From assembly GCF_007991735.1 (NCBI RefSeq), contig NZ_BJYX01000023.1:1-52070 (forward strand): a stretch of 52,070 bases of DNA, in the 5' to 3' direction. This document shows, piece by piece, positions 33,367 through 40,424 of the stretch; the stretch's first letter is position 1; each line of letters begins with the position of its first letter. The DNA is from Terrabacter aerolatus (GTDB lineage Bacteria > Actinomycetota > Actinomycetes > Actinomycetales > Dermatophilaceae). A program made the translations under genes and the position numbers. The notes under the pieces are model-generated. The model was not told the origin of the DNA, ran no database searches, and worked only from the letters and a program-made list of their open reading frames with translations.

Positions 33367-34077
33367 TCAGGCGACGGGCAGCCGCTCCCGGAGGAACTCG
33401 ACGGTCGTCGCCCAGGCGAGCGTCGAGGAGGCGGGGTCGTGCCACGGCATGTCGTCGTTGTCGAAGGCGTGGTCCGCGCCGGCATACGTCTCGAAGACGG
33501 TCTCGGGCTGCTCGGTCACCGACGCCTCGATCCGGCGCACCGTCTCGGTGTCGATGAAGGAGTCGGCGAGGCCGAAGTGGTGCAGGCTCGGCGCCGTCAC
33601 CGTCAGGGTCTCGTGCAGGCCGGGCAGCGCCGAGCCGTAGTAGCTGACGAGGGCGTCGAGCGGGGCGCTCTCGCCGGACTCGAGGTGCGCGGCGACGGCG
33701 TAGCCGAGCCCCCCGCCGAAGCAGAAGCCGACCGCGCCGACCCCGGCGGTGACCTCGTCGCGGGCGCGGAGCCACTCGACCGTCGCGGCCGCGTCGGTGA
33801 CCGCCGCGTCCCAGTCGAGACGTTGGACGAGCCCCATGCCCTGCTGGAGCGCGTCGTCGCCCTCGACCGGGGAGGTGACCCCGAGGCGCCAGAAGATCTC
33901 CGGCGCCACGACGACGTAGCCGATCTCGGCGAGCTGCGCGGCGCGGCGCTGGATGTAGTCGCTGACGCCGAAGATCTCCTGCAGCACGACGATCCCGGGC
34001 CCGTGTCCGGTCGGCGGGAGCCAGAGGTGCGCGGGCAGGTCGCCGGCGTCGGTCGTGACGGTCACGTGTTCGGTCAT
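33367..34077 (-). CDS. dienelactone hydrolase family protein
   Basis: 236 aa. IVVLQEIFGVSDYIQRRAAQ with catalytic-pocket Glu, nucleophile Cys119 in VGFCFGGGLGYA, and His in YAGADHAFDN are the DLH triad motifs. Hydrolyses cyclic ester or related bonds; the usual chlorocatechol pathway genes are absent, so substrate is open. The ATG is preceded by CATACT at 6 nt. Confidence 0.88.
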   Translation of the reverse strand: MTEHVTVTTDAGDLPAHLWLPPTGHGPGIVVLQEIFGVSDYIQRRAAQLAEIGYVVVAPEIFWRLGVTSPVEGDDALQQGMGLVQRLDWDAAVTDAAATVEWLRARDEVTAGVGAVGFCFGGGLGYAVAAHLESGESAPLDALVSYYGSALPGLHETLTVTAPSLHHFGLADSFIDTETVRRIEASVTEQPETVFETYAGADHAFDNDDMPWHDPASSTLAWATTVEFLRERLPVA

Positions 34078-34083
34078 GCCGTC

Positions 34084-34089
34084 AGTATG
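34084..34089 (-). promoter_or_regulatory. candidate -10 box (CATACT, minus strand) of a leaderless promoter
   Basis: On the minus strand CATACT is followed by GACGGC (6 nt) and the ATG of the dienelactone hydrolase gene. Confidence 0.4.
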
Positions 34090-34201
34090 ACGAGACGGCC
34101 GGGGCCGCGACCGCGTGGCCGCGGCGTGTCCCGACCGTCCCGCGCGGGTGGCCGTGTGCCGGGTGCCCGGACGGGTGCCCCGGGCGTGCGTGGCCGGCCG
34201 G

Positions 34202-34652
34202 TCAGCGTCGTGGACGCAGCTCGAGCAGCCGGGCGTCGTACATGCGGACCCGCTCGGCGAGGGCGTCGTGCTCACGCTCGTGGCTGCGCAGCACGCCGAC
34301 GAGCGCGACGATGGTGACCACCGTCAGGGCGCCGAGGACGGTGAGGGTCAGGACGCCGGACCGGGTCTCGGCCCGGCCCGTGGCGAGGACGACGAGCGCG
34401 GCGGCGAAGAGCAGGGCCACGACGCCCCCGAGCCCTCCGACGCGACGCGAGGCGGACCGGTCCACGGCGGCGAGCGACTCCTGGGCGATGGCGCGCTCCT
34501 CGCGGGCGACGCTGAGGCACAGGTAGGTCGCGGCGGGGAAGCGGTGCGTGTCGCCCCGGCGACCACGCACGTGCGGGCGGTAGTCCGTCGACGAGGCGCG
34601 GGTGGGGTGCGGTGCCGGTCGTCGGCACCGGGATGGTGGTCAGCGCGGTCAT
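34202..34652 (-). CDS. two-helix membrane protein gene with suspected frameshift
   Basis: The frame stopping at 34202 encodes THRFPAATYLCLSVAREERA, then two membrane helices (about 50-70 and 78-98 of the 122-aa reading from the GTG at 34570) and a charged tail. That GTG has no ribosome binding site, and protein-like sequence (RASSTDYRPHV) continues upstream of it. A good start (ATG 34652 with AGGAG 8 nt before) lies in the other frame and reads MTALTTIPVPTTGTAPHP. Dropping one base of the CCCC run near 34606 would join them into a ~149-aa protein. Sequencing error, mutation or real frameshift cannot be separated here. Confidence 0.45.
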
Positions 34653-34732
34653 CTGCGGGCTCCTGTCTGTCGACCGCTGGGTGCCCCTCGTGTTCAGGGT
34701 GCACCCAGCGGCCGTCCGGCGGTGAGGTTTCG

Positions 34733-35281
34733 TCAGTCGTCGGAGCCGGGGTGCAGCCGGGCGCCGAGGGCGTAGGCGGCGACGACGAGGGCCGATGCGG
34801 CGAGGACGATGTCCTTGAGGACGTACTGGCCCATGAGCGTCGGACCGTGGGGGAAGAGCTCGGCGGTGAAGAGCGCGAGCGGCGACATGATGCCGATGAG
34901 GGCGCCGCCGAGCACGACGATGCCGACGCGGAGGAACTTGCCGGTGACGAGCGTCAGGCCGATGACGGTCTCCGTGACCGCCGTGAGCAGCACCGCCGGG
35001 TGACCCGACACGAGCCCGAAGGTGAGCCGGTCGATGGTCGCCGAGGCGATGGCCTCGGCGGGGCTGAGGCCGGGGACCAACTTGATGACGCCGAAGCCGA
35101 GGAAGACGAGCCCGAGGCAGATCCGCAGGACCTGGAGGCTGTGGGCGACGAGGAACGCCTGGAGGCGGTCGACGGCGGCCCTGGCCGTCCGGGTCGCCTG
35201 ACGGCGCAGGCCGGTCGCTCGACCCGTCCGGAACGGACGGCCGGTCTCGGGCTGGAGGTTGTCGATGACGAGCTGGGACAT
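34733..35281 (-). CDS. DoxX/DUF417-like membrane protein
   Basis: 182 aa; four membrane helices. VLRICLGLVFLGFGVIKLVP at helix 1, VTETVIGLTLVTGKFLRVGI, and the MSPLALFTAELFPHGPTLMG...YVLKDIVLAASA block resemble DoxX-like/YkgB (DUF417) proteins, linked to oxidative-stress or respiratory functions in some organisms. ATG 35281; a TAGGTA box on the minus strand at 35371-35376 may be its -10. Confidence 0.7.
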   Translation of the reverse strand: MSQLVIDNLQPETGRPFRTGRATGLRRQATRTARAAVDRLQAFLVAHSLQVLRICLGLVFLGFGVIKLVPGLSPAEAIASATIDRLTFGLVSGHPAVLLTAVTETVIGLTLVTGKFLRVGIVVLGGALIGIMSPLALFTAELFPHGPTLMGQYVLKDIVLAASALVVAAYALGARLHPGSDD

Positions 35282-35475
35282 GGTGGTTGCTCCTGTGAGG
35301 TCGAACGTGTCGAGACCTCAGAAGCGGCGGGGCGCCGGCAGATACGCGGCGACGGCCGGATGAGTCGATCTACCTAGCCCAAACGACGCCCTAACCGGGC
35401 AAAACCGGCGGGGTCACCTTGGTCATCAATTCGCTTGACATGACAGGGGATTGGCGATCGTCCGAGTCCGGACAG
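35282..35475. other. intergenic region upstream of DoxX-like gene
   Basis: 194 bp with lower G+C than the surroundings (CAAACGACGCCCTAACC, CATCAATTCGCTTGACATG). It holds the presumed DoxX promoter on the minus strand. A TTGACA at 35434-35439 on the plus strand has no matching -10 at normal spacing. No gene seen. Confidence 0.4.
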
Positions 35476-35510
35476 CCGTATGCCGCCGAGGGAGGGTCGG
35501 CGGCATACGG
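35476..35510 (-). terminator. terminator hairpin built from two inverted GTATGCCG octamers
   Basis: CCGTATGCCGCCGA (35476-35489) pairs perfectly with TCGGCGGCATACGG (35497-35510), a 14-bp stem with a 7-nt loop, 18 bp after the stop of the minus-strand gene ending at 35529. No long T-run follows, which is normal in high-GC actinobacteria. Each arm contains one copy of the window-wide octamer. Confidence 0.7.
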
Positions 35511-35528
35511 TTCCTTGCAGGTGCCGGC

Positions 35529-35894
35529 TCAGGTGGGGTTGCCGGCGGGGGAGTCCTCGTCGAAGGCGCTGTGCTTGTCGTCGGGCACGGCAGAGGCGGC
35601 GGGAGTGGGAGGAGCCGCCTTGTCGCTCTGCTCGACGAGCCTGTCAATGCCCTTGTCGACCGAGGCGCGAACCTTGGTCACCGTGTCGGCGTGCTTGCCG
35701 CCGGTCTTCTCGTCGATCTTGGCCTCGGCCTTGTCGAGGGCGTCCTCGACCTTGTCCCGGTTGTCCTGGGCGTAGCCCGCCGCGGCGGACATGACGGCCT
35801 TGGCCATCTCGACGACAGCGTCACCGAAGTCCTTGGCCTTCTCCTGGAAGTGGACCTCGTCCGCCTTGTGCTTCAGCTGCTCACCGAATGACAC
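35529..35894 (-). CDS. MT0933-like antitoxin-family protein
   Basis: 121 aa, helical and highly charged. The segment DNRDKVEDALDKAEAKIDEK followed by TGGKHADTV is the hallmark of the small MT0933-like antitoxin family (Pfam MT0933_antitox); the C-terminal part is disordered (APPTPAASAVPDDKHSAFDE). No partner toxin gene is adjacent, so a toxin-antitoxin role is doubtful. GTG start at 35894 with GAGGAGA upstream. Confidence 0.7.
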   Translation of the reverse strand: MSFGEQLKHKADEVHFQEKAKDFGDAVVEMAKAVMSAAAGYAQDNRDKVEDALDKAEAKIDEKTGGKHADTVTKVRASVDKGIDRLVEQSDKAAPPTPAASAVPDDKHSAFDEDSPAGNPT

Positions 35895-36195
35895 GGTGTC
35901 TCCTCGTCTCGCACTGGCCCGACCCGCGTCGGGCTCACTGCTTCCACGCTCATACCCGGTGGTCCCTCCGCACAACCGGGGTCGACCCCGATTTCGACCC
36001 CGATCGACCCTGAAAGGCGCTGCAGCACAGGCTTTTGCCGCTTTTGTCCGACATGTCCGTATGGCTCCCGTGAGCCCGTGTCTCTTCGGTCACTCCGGTC
36101 GGAATGTGACGTGACGGACTGCGCCGCCGGCGTCGTCAGGACGAGACTGGAGGGGAGGCAGGACCCTGAACCACCAGCGATATGGAGTGATCCCC
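35895..36195. other. divergent intergenic region
   Basis: 301 bp between the MT0933-like gene (minus) and the SDR gene (plus). It contains G+C-poor stretches (CAGGCTTTTGCCGCTTTTGTC, in parts of up to 20 nt) and GTCCGACATGTCCG near 36048, presumably both promoters. No ORF with a plausible start and no octamer copy seen. Confidence 0.4.
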
Positions 36196-36948
36196 ATGAA
36201 GCGTCTCGAAGGACGGGTGGCGCTCGTGACGGGCGCCGCGAGCGGCATCGGCAGGGCCACGGCACACCGGCTGGCGGACGAGGGGGCGGCGGTCCTGCTG
36301 ACCGACGTCAACGAGTCGCTCGGCGCGACGACGACCGGGGAGCTGCAGGCCAGCGGTGCCCGGGCCGCCTTCCTGCGGCACGACGTGACGAGCGAGGCGG
36401 ACTGGGAGGCCGCGGTCGCCAGGGCCGTCGACGAGTTCGGCTCGCTCGACATCCTCGTCAACAACGCCGGCATGGGTGACCTGGCGCCCATCGAGGAGAC
36501 GAGCCTCGCCGACTGGGAGCGCACCATCGCCATCGACCAGACCGGCGTCTTCCTCGGGATGCGGACCGCGGCCGCGCAGCTCAAGGCCTCGGGCCACGGT
36601 GCCGTCGTCAACATCAGCTCGATCTTCGGCACGAGCGGCGGGTTCGGCACGTCGCCCGCCTACCACGCCGCCAAGGGCGCGGTCCGGACCCTGACGAAGA
36701 ACATCGCCCTGCACTGGGCCGCCGAGGGCGTGCGGGTCAACTCGATCCACCCCGGCTTCATCGACACCCCGATCCTCGACGGTGCACGCGGCACCCCGTT
36801 CGAGCAGGCGATGATCGACCTGACCCCGATGGGACGCCTCGGTCGGCCCGAGGAGGTCGCGGCGGGCGTCGCCTACCTCGTCAGCGACGACGCGGCCTTC
36901 GTCACCGGGCTCGAGCTCTACATCGACGGCGGCTACATCGCCCGCTGA
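36196..36948 (+). CDS. short-chain dehydrogenase/reductase (classical SDR)
   Basis: 250 aa from the ATG at 36196 (GGAG 8 nt upstream). Cofactor motif TGAASGIGRA, NNAG (ILVNNAGMGD), catalytic Ser in VVNISSIFGTSGG, Tyr-x-x-x-Lys in YHAAKGA, and HPGFIDTPIL are all present. Asp in LLTDVNES suggests NAD(H). The layout resembles 3-alpha-hydroxysteroid/cyclohexanol dehydrogenases; substrate not determined. Confidence 0.9.
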   Translation: MKRLEGRVALVTGAASGIGRATAHRLADEGAAVLLTDVNESLGATTTGELQASGARAAFLRHDVTSEADWEAAVARAVDEFGSLDILVNNAGMGDLAPIEETSLADWERTIAIDQTGVFLGMRTAAAQLKASGHGAVVNISSIFGTSGGFGTSPAYHAAKGAVRTLTKNIALHWAAEGVRVNSIHPGFIDTPILDGARGTPFEQAMIDLTPMGRLGRPEEVAAGVAYLVSDDAAFVTGLELYIDGGYIAR

Positions 36949-36962
36949 CCCGAGCGCCCGCG

Positions 36963-36989
36963 CCGGCCCCGGCGGTGTGACGGGGCCGG
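36963..36989. terminator. bidirectional terminator hairpin
   Basis: CCGGCCCCG (36963-36971) pairs with CGGGGCCGG (36981-36989), 9-nt loop, in the 66-bp gap between the convergent SDR gene and the gene stopping at 37015. Confidence 0.6.
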
Positions 36990-37014
36990 GTCGGTGGGCA
37001 GGGACCGCCTGCGG

Positions 37015-38046
37015 CTACCGGCCGCGGGCGGTCGACCACACCCAGTCGAGGACCGAGCGGTGCCGCGACCACGACGGGTCGCCCGTGGACGGGGCCTGCG
37101 GGTCGCCGTCGACCGCCGCGCCGTCCGGGGCCCCGTCACCGGCGCGCGTCGTGGCGAGCGAGCGCGACACCGCGTCGGCCACCCCCACCCGGCCTCCGGG
37201 AGGTTCGCCGAGGACGTCGGCCGCGTCCCGCTCGCCGACCATGTCGTGACCGAGGCTCGGGATGAGCGACTGCACCGTGCCGCTCGGGACGTCGACGAGG
37301 ACCCCGGCCACGCGCGCGACCGTCTCGACGGGCGCCAGCCACACGGGCAGCTGGACCCGGACCAGCCGGGCGCGGGCGGCATACGTGCGCAGCAGGGAGA
37401 CGTAGCTGAGACGGTCGGGCCCGACGACGTCGAGGTGACCGGTCACCTCGGGTCGCTCGAGCGCCTCGGCGAGGAACCACACGGCGTCCGCGACGGCGAC
37501 CGGCTGGATCACCGAGCCGCCCATCCAGGCCGGGACGGTCTGCACGACGCCGAGCCGGGTGGACATCTGCCGCATCACCTCGAAGCTCGTCGACCCCGCC
37601 CCGACGACCATCGAGGCCCGCAGGGTCAGCACCGAGCAGTCCGCGGTCGCGAGGATCTCCTCGACCTCGAGCCGGGACAGCAGGTGGTCCGACAGCTCGT
37701 CGTCGGGCAGGTCGGGCACGATCCCCGAGAAGTAGACGAGGCGCGACGCGCCGACGACGCCCGCGGCATACGCGACGTTGTCGGCCGCCTGGCGGTCGAG
37801 CCGCATGAAGTCGGGGTCGTCCAGCCCGTGCACGAGGTAGCAGATCGCGTCGACGCCGTGCAGCGCCTCGACGACGCGCTCCTCGTCCTGCACGTCGACG
37901 CGCCGCCACTCGACGTCACCAGACCAGGGGTATGCCGTCGACGGGCTCCGGTGGTGCGTGGCCACGACGTCGTGGCCGCGTCGGAGCAGCTCGGGCACGA
38001 GCCGGGACCCGACGTAGCCGCTCGCGCCGACGACGGCGACCCTCAT
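37015..38046 (-). CDS. NAD(P)-binding atypical SDR (NmrA/epimerase-like)
   Basis: 343 aa. Rossmann start VAVVGASGYVGSRLVPELLR, VDVQDEERVVEALHGVDAIC, YFSGIVP and a DAVWFLAEAL region; no classical YxxxK, so an atypical SDR. Three octamer copies lie within the gene. Its ATG overlaps the stop of the CoxG-like gene upstream (ATGA at 38043-38046), so the two are an operon. Confidence 0.75.
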   Translation of the reverse strand: MRVAVVGASGYVGSRLVPELLRRGHDVVATHHRSPSTAYPWSGDVEWRRVDVQDEERVVEALHGVDAICYLVHGLDDPDFMRLDRQAADNVAYAAGVVGASRLVYFSGIVPDLPDDELSDHLLSRLEVEEILATADCSVLTLRASMVVGAGSTSFEVMRQMSTRLGVVQTVPAWMGGSVIQPVAVADAVWFLAEALERPEVTGHLDVVGPDRLSYVSLLRTYAARARLVRVQLPVWLAPVETVARVAGVLVDVPSGTVQSLIPSLGHDMVGERDAADVLGEPPGGRVGVADAVSRSLATTRAGDGAPDGAAVDGDPQAPSTGDPSWSRHRSVLDWVWSTARGR

Positions 38047-38594
38047 CGTCGTTTGCGCTCGCGCCGGTCCCGCCGGAAGGAGCCGAACAGGTCGGTGGCC
38101 GAGCGCACGAGGTCGAGCGAGCCGTCGTCGTCCGCCTCGGCGTCCGGGACCGGACCCGCCACGGACATGCAGGTGAGGAACCGCTCGATGAGCGGGTCGG
38201 AGGCACGCTGGACGAGGCCGGTGCCGAAGTCCATCGGGAAGCCGAGGAAGACGAGGTCGGTGACGAGGTGGGCCTTCGTGCGCTCGCCGGTGCCGACGGG
38301 GCGCAGCTTCAGCGTGATGTCGATGGTCGCCCTGCCGAGACCGTGCCGCTCCTGTCCCGTGGCCGTCAGGCGTGCCCGGCCGCCGGACTCGTCGCGCTCG
38401 ACCATGGAGCCGGTGCCGTCGAAGTACATCGACAGCGGGCCGAGCTTGGCCTTGATCTCACCGACGAAGTCGTCGCCGTCGACCTTCGTCACCTTGGCCC
38501 CGGGGAAGCAGCGGCCGATGCGGTGCAGGTCCATGAAGTTCGCCCAGACCACGTCCTGCGCCGCGTCGAGCTCCTGCTCGTGAGCGAGTCTCAT
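38043..38594 (-). CDS. CoxG/SRPBCC-family protein
   Basis: 183 aa. MRLAHEQELDAAQDVVWANF followed by CFPGAKVTKVDGDDFVGEIK and KLGPLSMYFDGTGSMVERDE is typical of carbon-monoxide-dehydrogenase subunit G (CoxG)-type SRPBCC proteins; no cox genes are here, so the name only marks the fold. Basic C-terminal tail RRDRRERKRR. GAAGGA before the ATG at 38594. Confidence 0.8.
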   Translation of the reverse strand: MRLAHEQELDAAQDVVWANFMDLHRIGRCFPGAKVTKVDGDDFVGEIKAKLGPLSMYFDGTGSMVERDESGGRARLTATGQERHGLGRATIDITLKLRPVGTGERTKAHLVTDLVFLGFPMDFGTGLVQRASDPLIERFLTCMSVAGPVPDAEADDDGSLDLVRSATDLFGSFRRDRRERKRR

Positions 38595-38726
38595 CGGGGT
38601 GTCCTTCCGTCGGCCGCGCCGCCCGGCTCGTGGCGGGCGGCGCTTGGGGTCAACGGTCGCATACCCGTACGGCCCCCGCACCGCCCGCCGTCGTCCATGG
38701 GTCTGTCCAGGGTCGGCAGGTGCCCG

Positions 38727-39911
38727 TCAGTCGGTCGCGCCGTCGGGCAGGAGCTCCCAGTGCAGCCCGTCGCCCCAGCCGCCGCCGGCGACCCGGTCGA
38801 CCGCGTGCTCCCGGCCGAAGGGGACGAAGCCGGCCGAGCGGAGCACCGCGTTGCTCGCCTCGTTGTCGGCCGCCGTCTCGCCGACGAGGCGGCGCACCCC
38901 GAGACCCCCCTCGGAGGCCGGGGCCAGGGCGTGGGCGACGGCGAGGCGGGCCGCCTCCTTCGCGGCGCCGCGCCCCCGGGCGCTCGGGAAGAGCTGGTAG
39001 CCGAGCTCGGCGGTGTCGCCGATGGGGCCGACACGGCTGAAGAGGGTCACGCTGCCGAGGGCGCGGTCGGTCTCGACGTCGGCCACGCACCAGTCGACCG
39101 CCGTCCCCTCGGACATCCGCTCCTGCCGCGTCAGCAGCCAGGCCGCGAAGGTCTCGCGGCGCAGGATCGAGCGGGACGGCATCCAGTGGTCGGGGTCGTC
39201 GCGCGGCTCGATGGCGTCGACGTCGTCGGGTCGCCAGGGCCGCAGCCGTACGCGCTCACCGGTGACCTCGGTCGGGGCGAGCCACGGCGTCCGCGCCGAG
39301 AGGGTGTCGCCGGGGGTGATGCTGGCCGTCCACGTGTCGAGGGCCAGCGGGCCGCCCTCGGGGTCGGGGTGGCTGCCGGGGATCGTGCCGTGGAAGGTGA
39401 AGCCCGCGGCCCACGCGGCCCGGCGCGAGCCCCAGTTGCCGACGACGGCACGCCAGTGGATGCGCCCGACCGGCGCGCCCCAGACGGGTGTCGAGAAGGC
39501 GTGACCGACGACGAGCCGGACCGCGCGCGACATGAGGCCCCGGCCGCGGGCGTCGGGGTGCAGCCCGAAGCCGAGCTCGCCGGTCGACGGAGCCGCGCCC
39601 GGGCGCAGGTCGATGGTGCCGCCGTAGCGGGCGGCCCCCGTCCCGTCCGTCCACTCGATGGCCCACGACCGGGTGCCGCCCGGCTCGGCCCACGCGGCGC
39701 TGTTGCGCTCGATCCAGCCCAGCGCGTCCGCGCGCGAGTACGGCCGCGGGACCGTCGTCCAGCGCAGGCTCGCGGGGTCGCTGCTCTGCTCGACGATGGC
39801 GTCGGCGTCGTCCACCGAGTGCGCCCGGAGGGTCACGACGCCGTCGCTGAGGATGACGACGGGAGTGGTCGCAGATGTCGGGGCGACGGGCGGCTGGGAG
39901 GTCTCGGTCAC
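38727..39911 (-). CDS. tandem GNAT-family N-acetyltransferase
   Basis: 394 aa holding two RimJ/RimL-type GNAT domains. Domain 1 (residues ~20-200) has VTLRAHSVDDADAIVEQSSD and GELGFGLHPDARGRGLMSRA; domain 2 (~205-390) has VRLRPWRPDDVDAIEPRDDP and ELGYQLFPSARGRGAAKEAA, each with the R-x-x-G-x-G/A acetyl-CoA loop. Probably arose by duplication; acceptor unknown. GTG 39911 is preferred (GGCAGG upstream) over GTG 39947. Confidence 0.85.
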   Translation of the reverse strand: MTETSQPPVAPTSATTPVVILSDGVVTLRAHSVDDADAIVEQSSDPASLRWTTVPRPYSRADALGWIERNSAAWAEPGGTRSWAIEWTDGTGAARYGGTIDLRPGAAPSTGELGFGLHPDARGRGLMSRAVRLVVGHAFSTPVWGAPVGRIHWRAVVGNWGSRRAAWAAGFTFHGTIPGSHPDPEGGPLALDTWTASITPGDTLSARTPWLAPTEVTGERVRLRPWRPDDVDAIEPRDDPDHWMPSRSILRRETFAAWLLTRQERMSEGTAVDWCVADVETDRALGSVTLFSRVGPIGDTAELGYQLFPSARGRGAAKEAARLAVAHALAPASEGGLGVRRLVGETAADNEASNAVLRSAGFVPFGREHAVDRVAGGGWGDGLHWELLPDGATD

Positions 39912-40112
39912 GGCGTCAGCCTGCCAGCCGGCATACGCCTGCGTCACCGAGGTTTGCGTCCGGGACGGCGTCGGGAGGGAGCCGGAGACGAGGCCGGAGA
40001 CGAGGTTGGACCGGGAGCCAGCAAGCCGGCTCCCGGTCCAATGGCCCGCTTCCCCTCCACAGGCTGCGTACCGAGGCCTACCGTACCCAATGGACCGTCA
40101 GGACGAACGCGC

Positions 40113-40139
40113 GTTGCGTGCCGTCCTGACGCGCGCAAC
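40113..40139. promoter_or_regulatory. inverted repeat GTTGCG-N15-CGCAAC, copy 1 (candidate operator)
   Basis: GTTGCG (40113-40118) and CGCAAC (40134-40139) have starts 21 bp apart, two helical turns. The same arrangement recurs at 40355-40381, both upstream of the HTH-domain gene at 40418. Confidence 0.4.
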
Positions 40140-40157
40140 TCGGGGGAGGGCGCAGGC

Positions 40158-40424
40158 ATGGCCACAGCGGTCGCCGGCCGGGTGAAGGGGGTCGCCGTGG
40201 GTTCGCTGACAGGGGTCGCACCGACGTGCGGGCGGACCCGGGACCCCGGGGTGCCCGATGGCGGGACGGGAGCCTCCCCCTGGCCACGGCTCCCGTCCCC
40301 GAGCATCGGGCTCGACCGCCACCCTACGAAGGTCGTGTGCCGTGCCCGTCCCGCGTTGCGCAGGTTGGTCGAGCGCGCAACAGCCGCAACGGCCCCGGCG
40401 GACTGCGGGAGTCCGACGTGCTGA
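40158..40424 (+). CDS. possible small ORF upstream of HTH gene (weak)
   Basis: ATG 40158 with GGGGGAGGGCG before it opens an 88-codon frame (MATAVAGRVKGVAVGSLTGV...) whose TGA overlaps the GTG of the next gene. Composition is Pro/Arg/Thr-rich and not clearly protein-like, and it would cover the second inverted repeat. Listed because the stretch 39912-40417 otherwise holds no gene. Confidence 0.2.
   Translation: MATAVAGRVKGVAVGSLTGVAPTCGRTRDPGVPDGGTGASPWPRLPSPSIGLDRHPTKVVCRARPALRRLVERATAATAPADCGSPTC
40355..40381. promoter_or_regulatory. inverted repeat GTTGCG-N15-CGCAAC, copy 2 (candidate operator)
   Basis: GTTGCG (40355-40360) and CGCAAC (40376-40381), again with starts exactly 21 bp apart, 37 bp before the GTG at 40418. 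A further GCAAC half-site follows at 40386-40390. Confidence 0.4.

Noticed and set aside
35434-35460. Plus-strand promoter with TTGACA
   Set aside because: No acceptable -10 box at 16-18 bp and no plus-strand gene until 36196, with a strong hairpin in between.
35529-35894. Toxin-antitoxin module
   Set aside because: Only the antitoxin-family protein is present; neighbouring genes (DoxX-like, SDR) are not toxins.
37932-40424. 830-codon plus-strand open frame
   Set aside because: It covers the opposite strands of clear genes (SDR, CoxG-like, GNAT); only its last 88 codons lie in a gene-free region and those are listed as a weak candidate.
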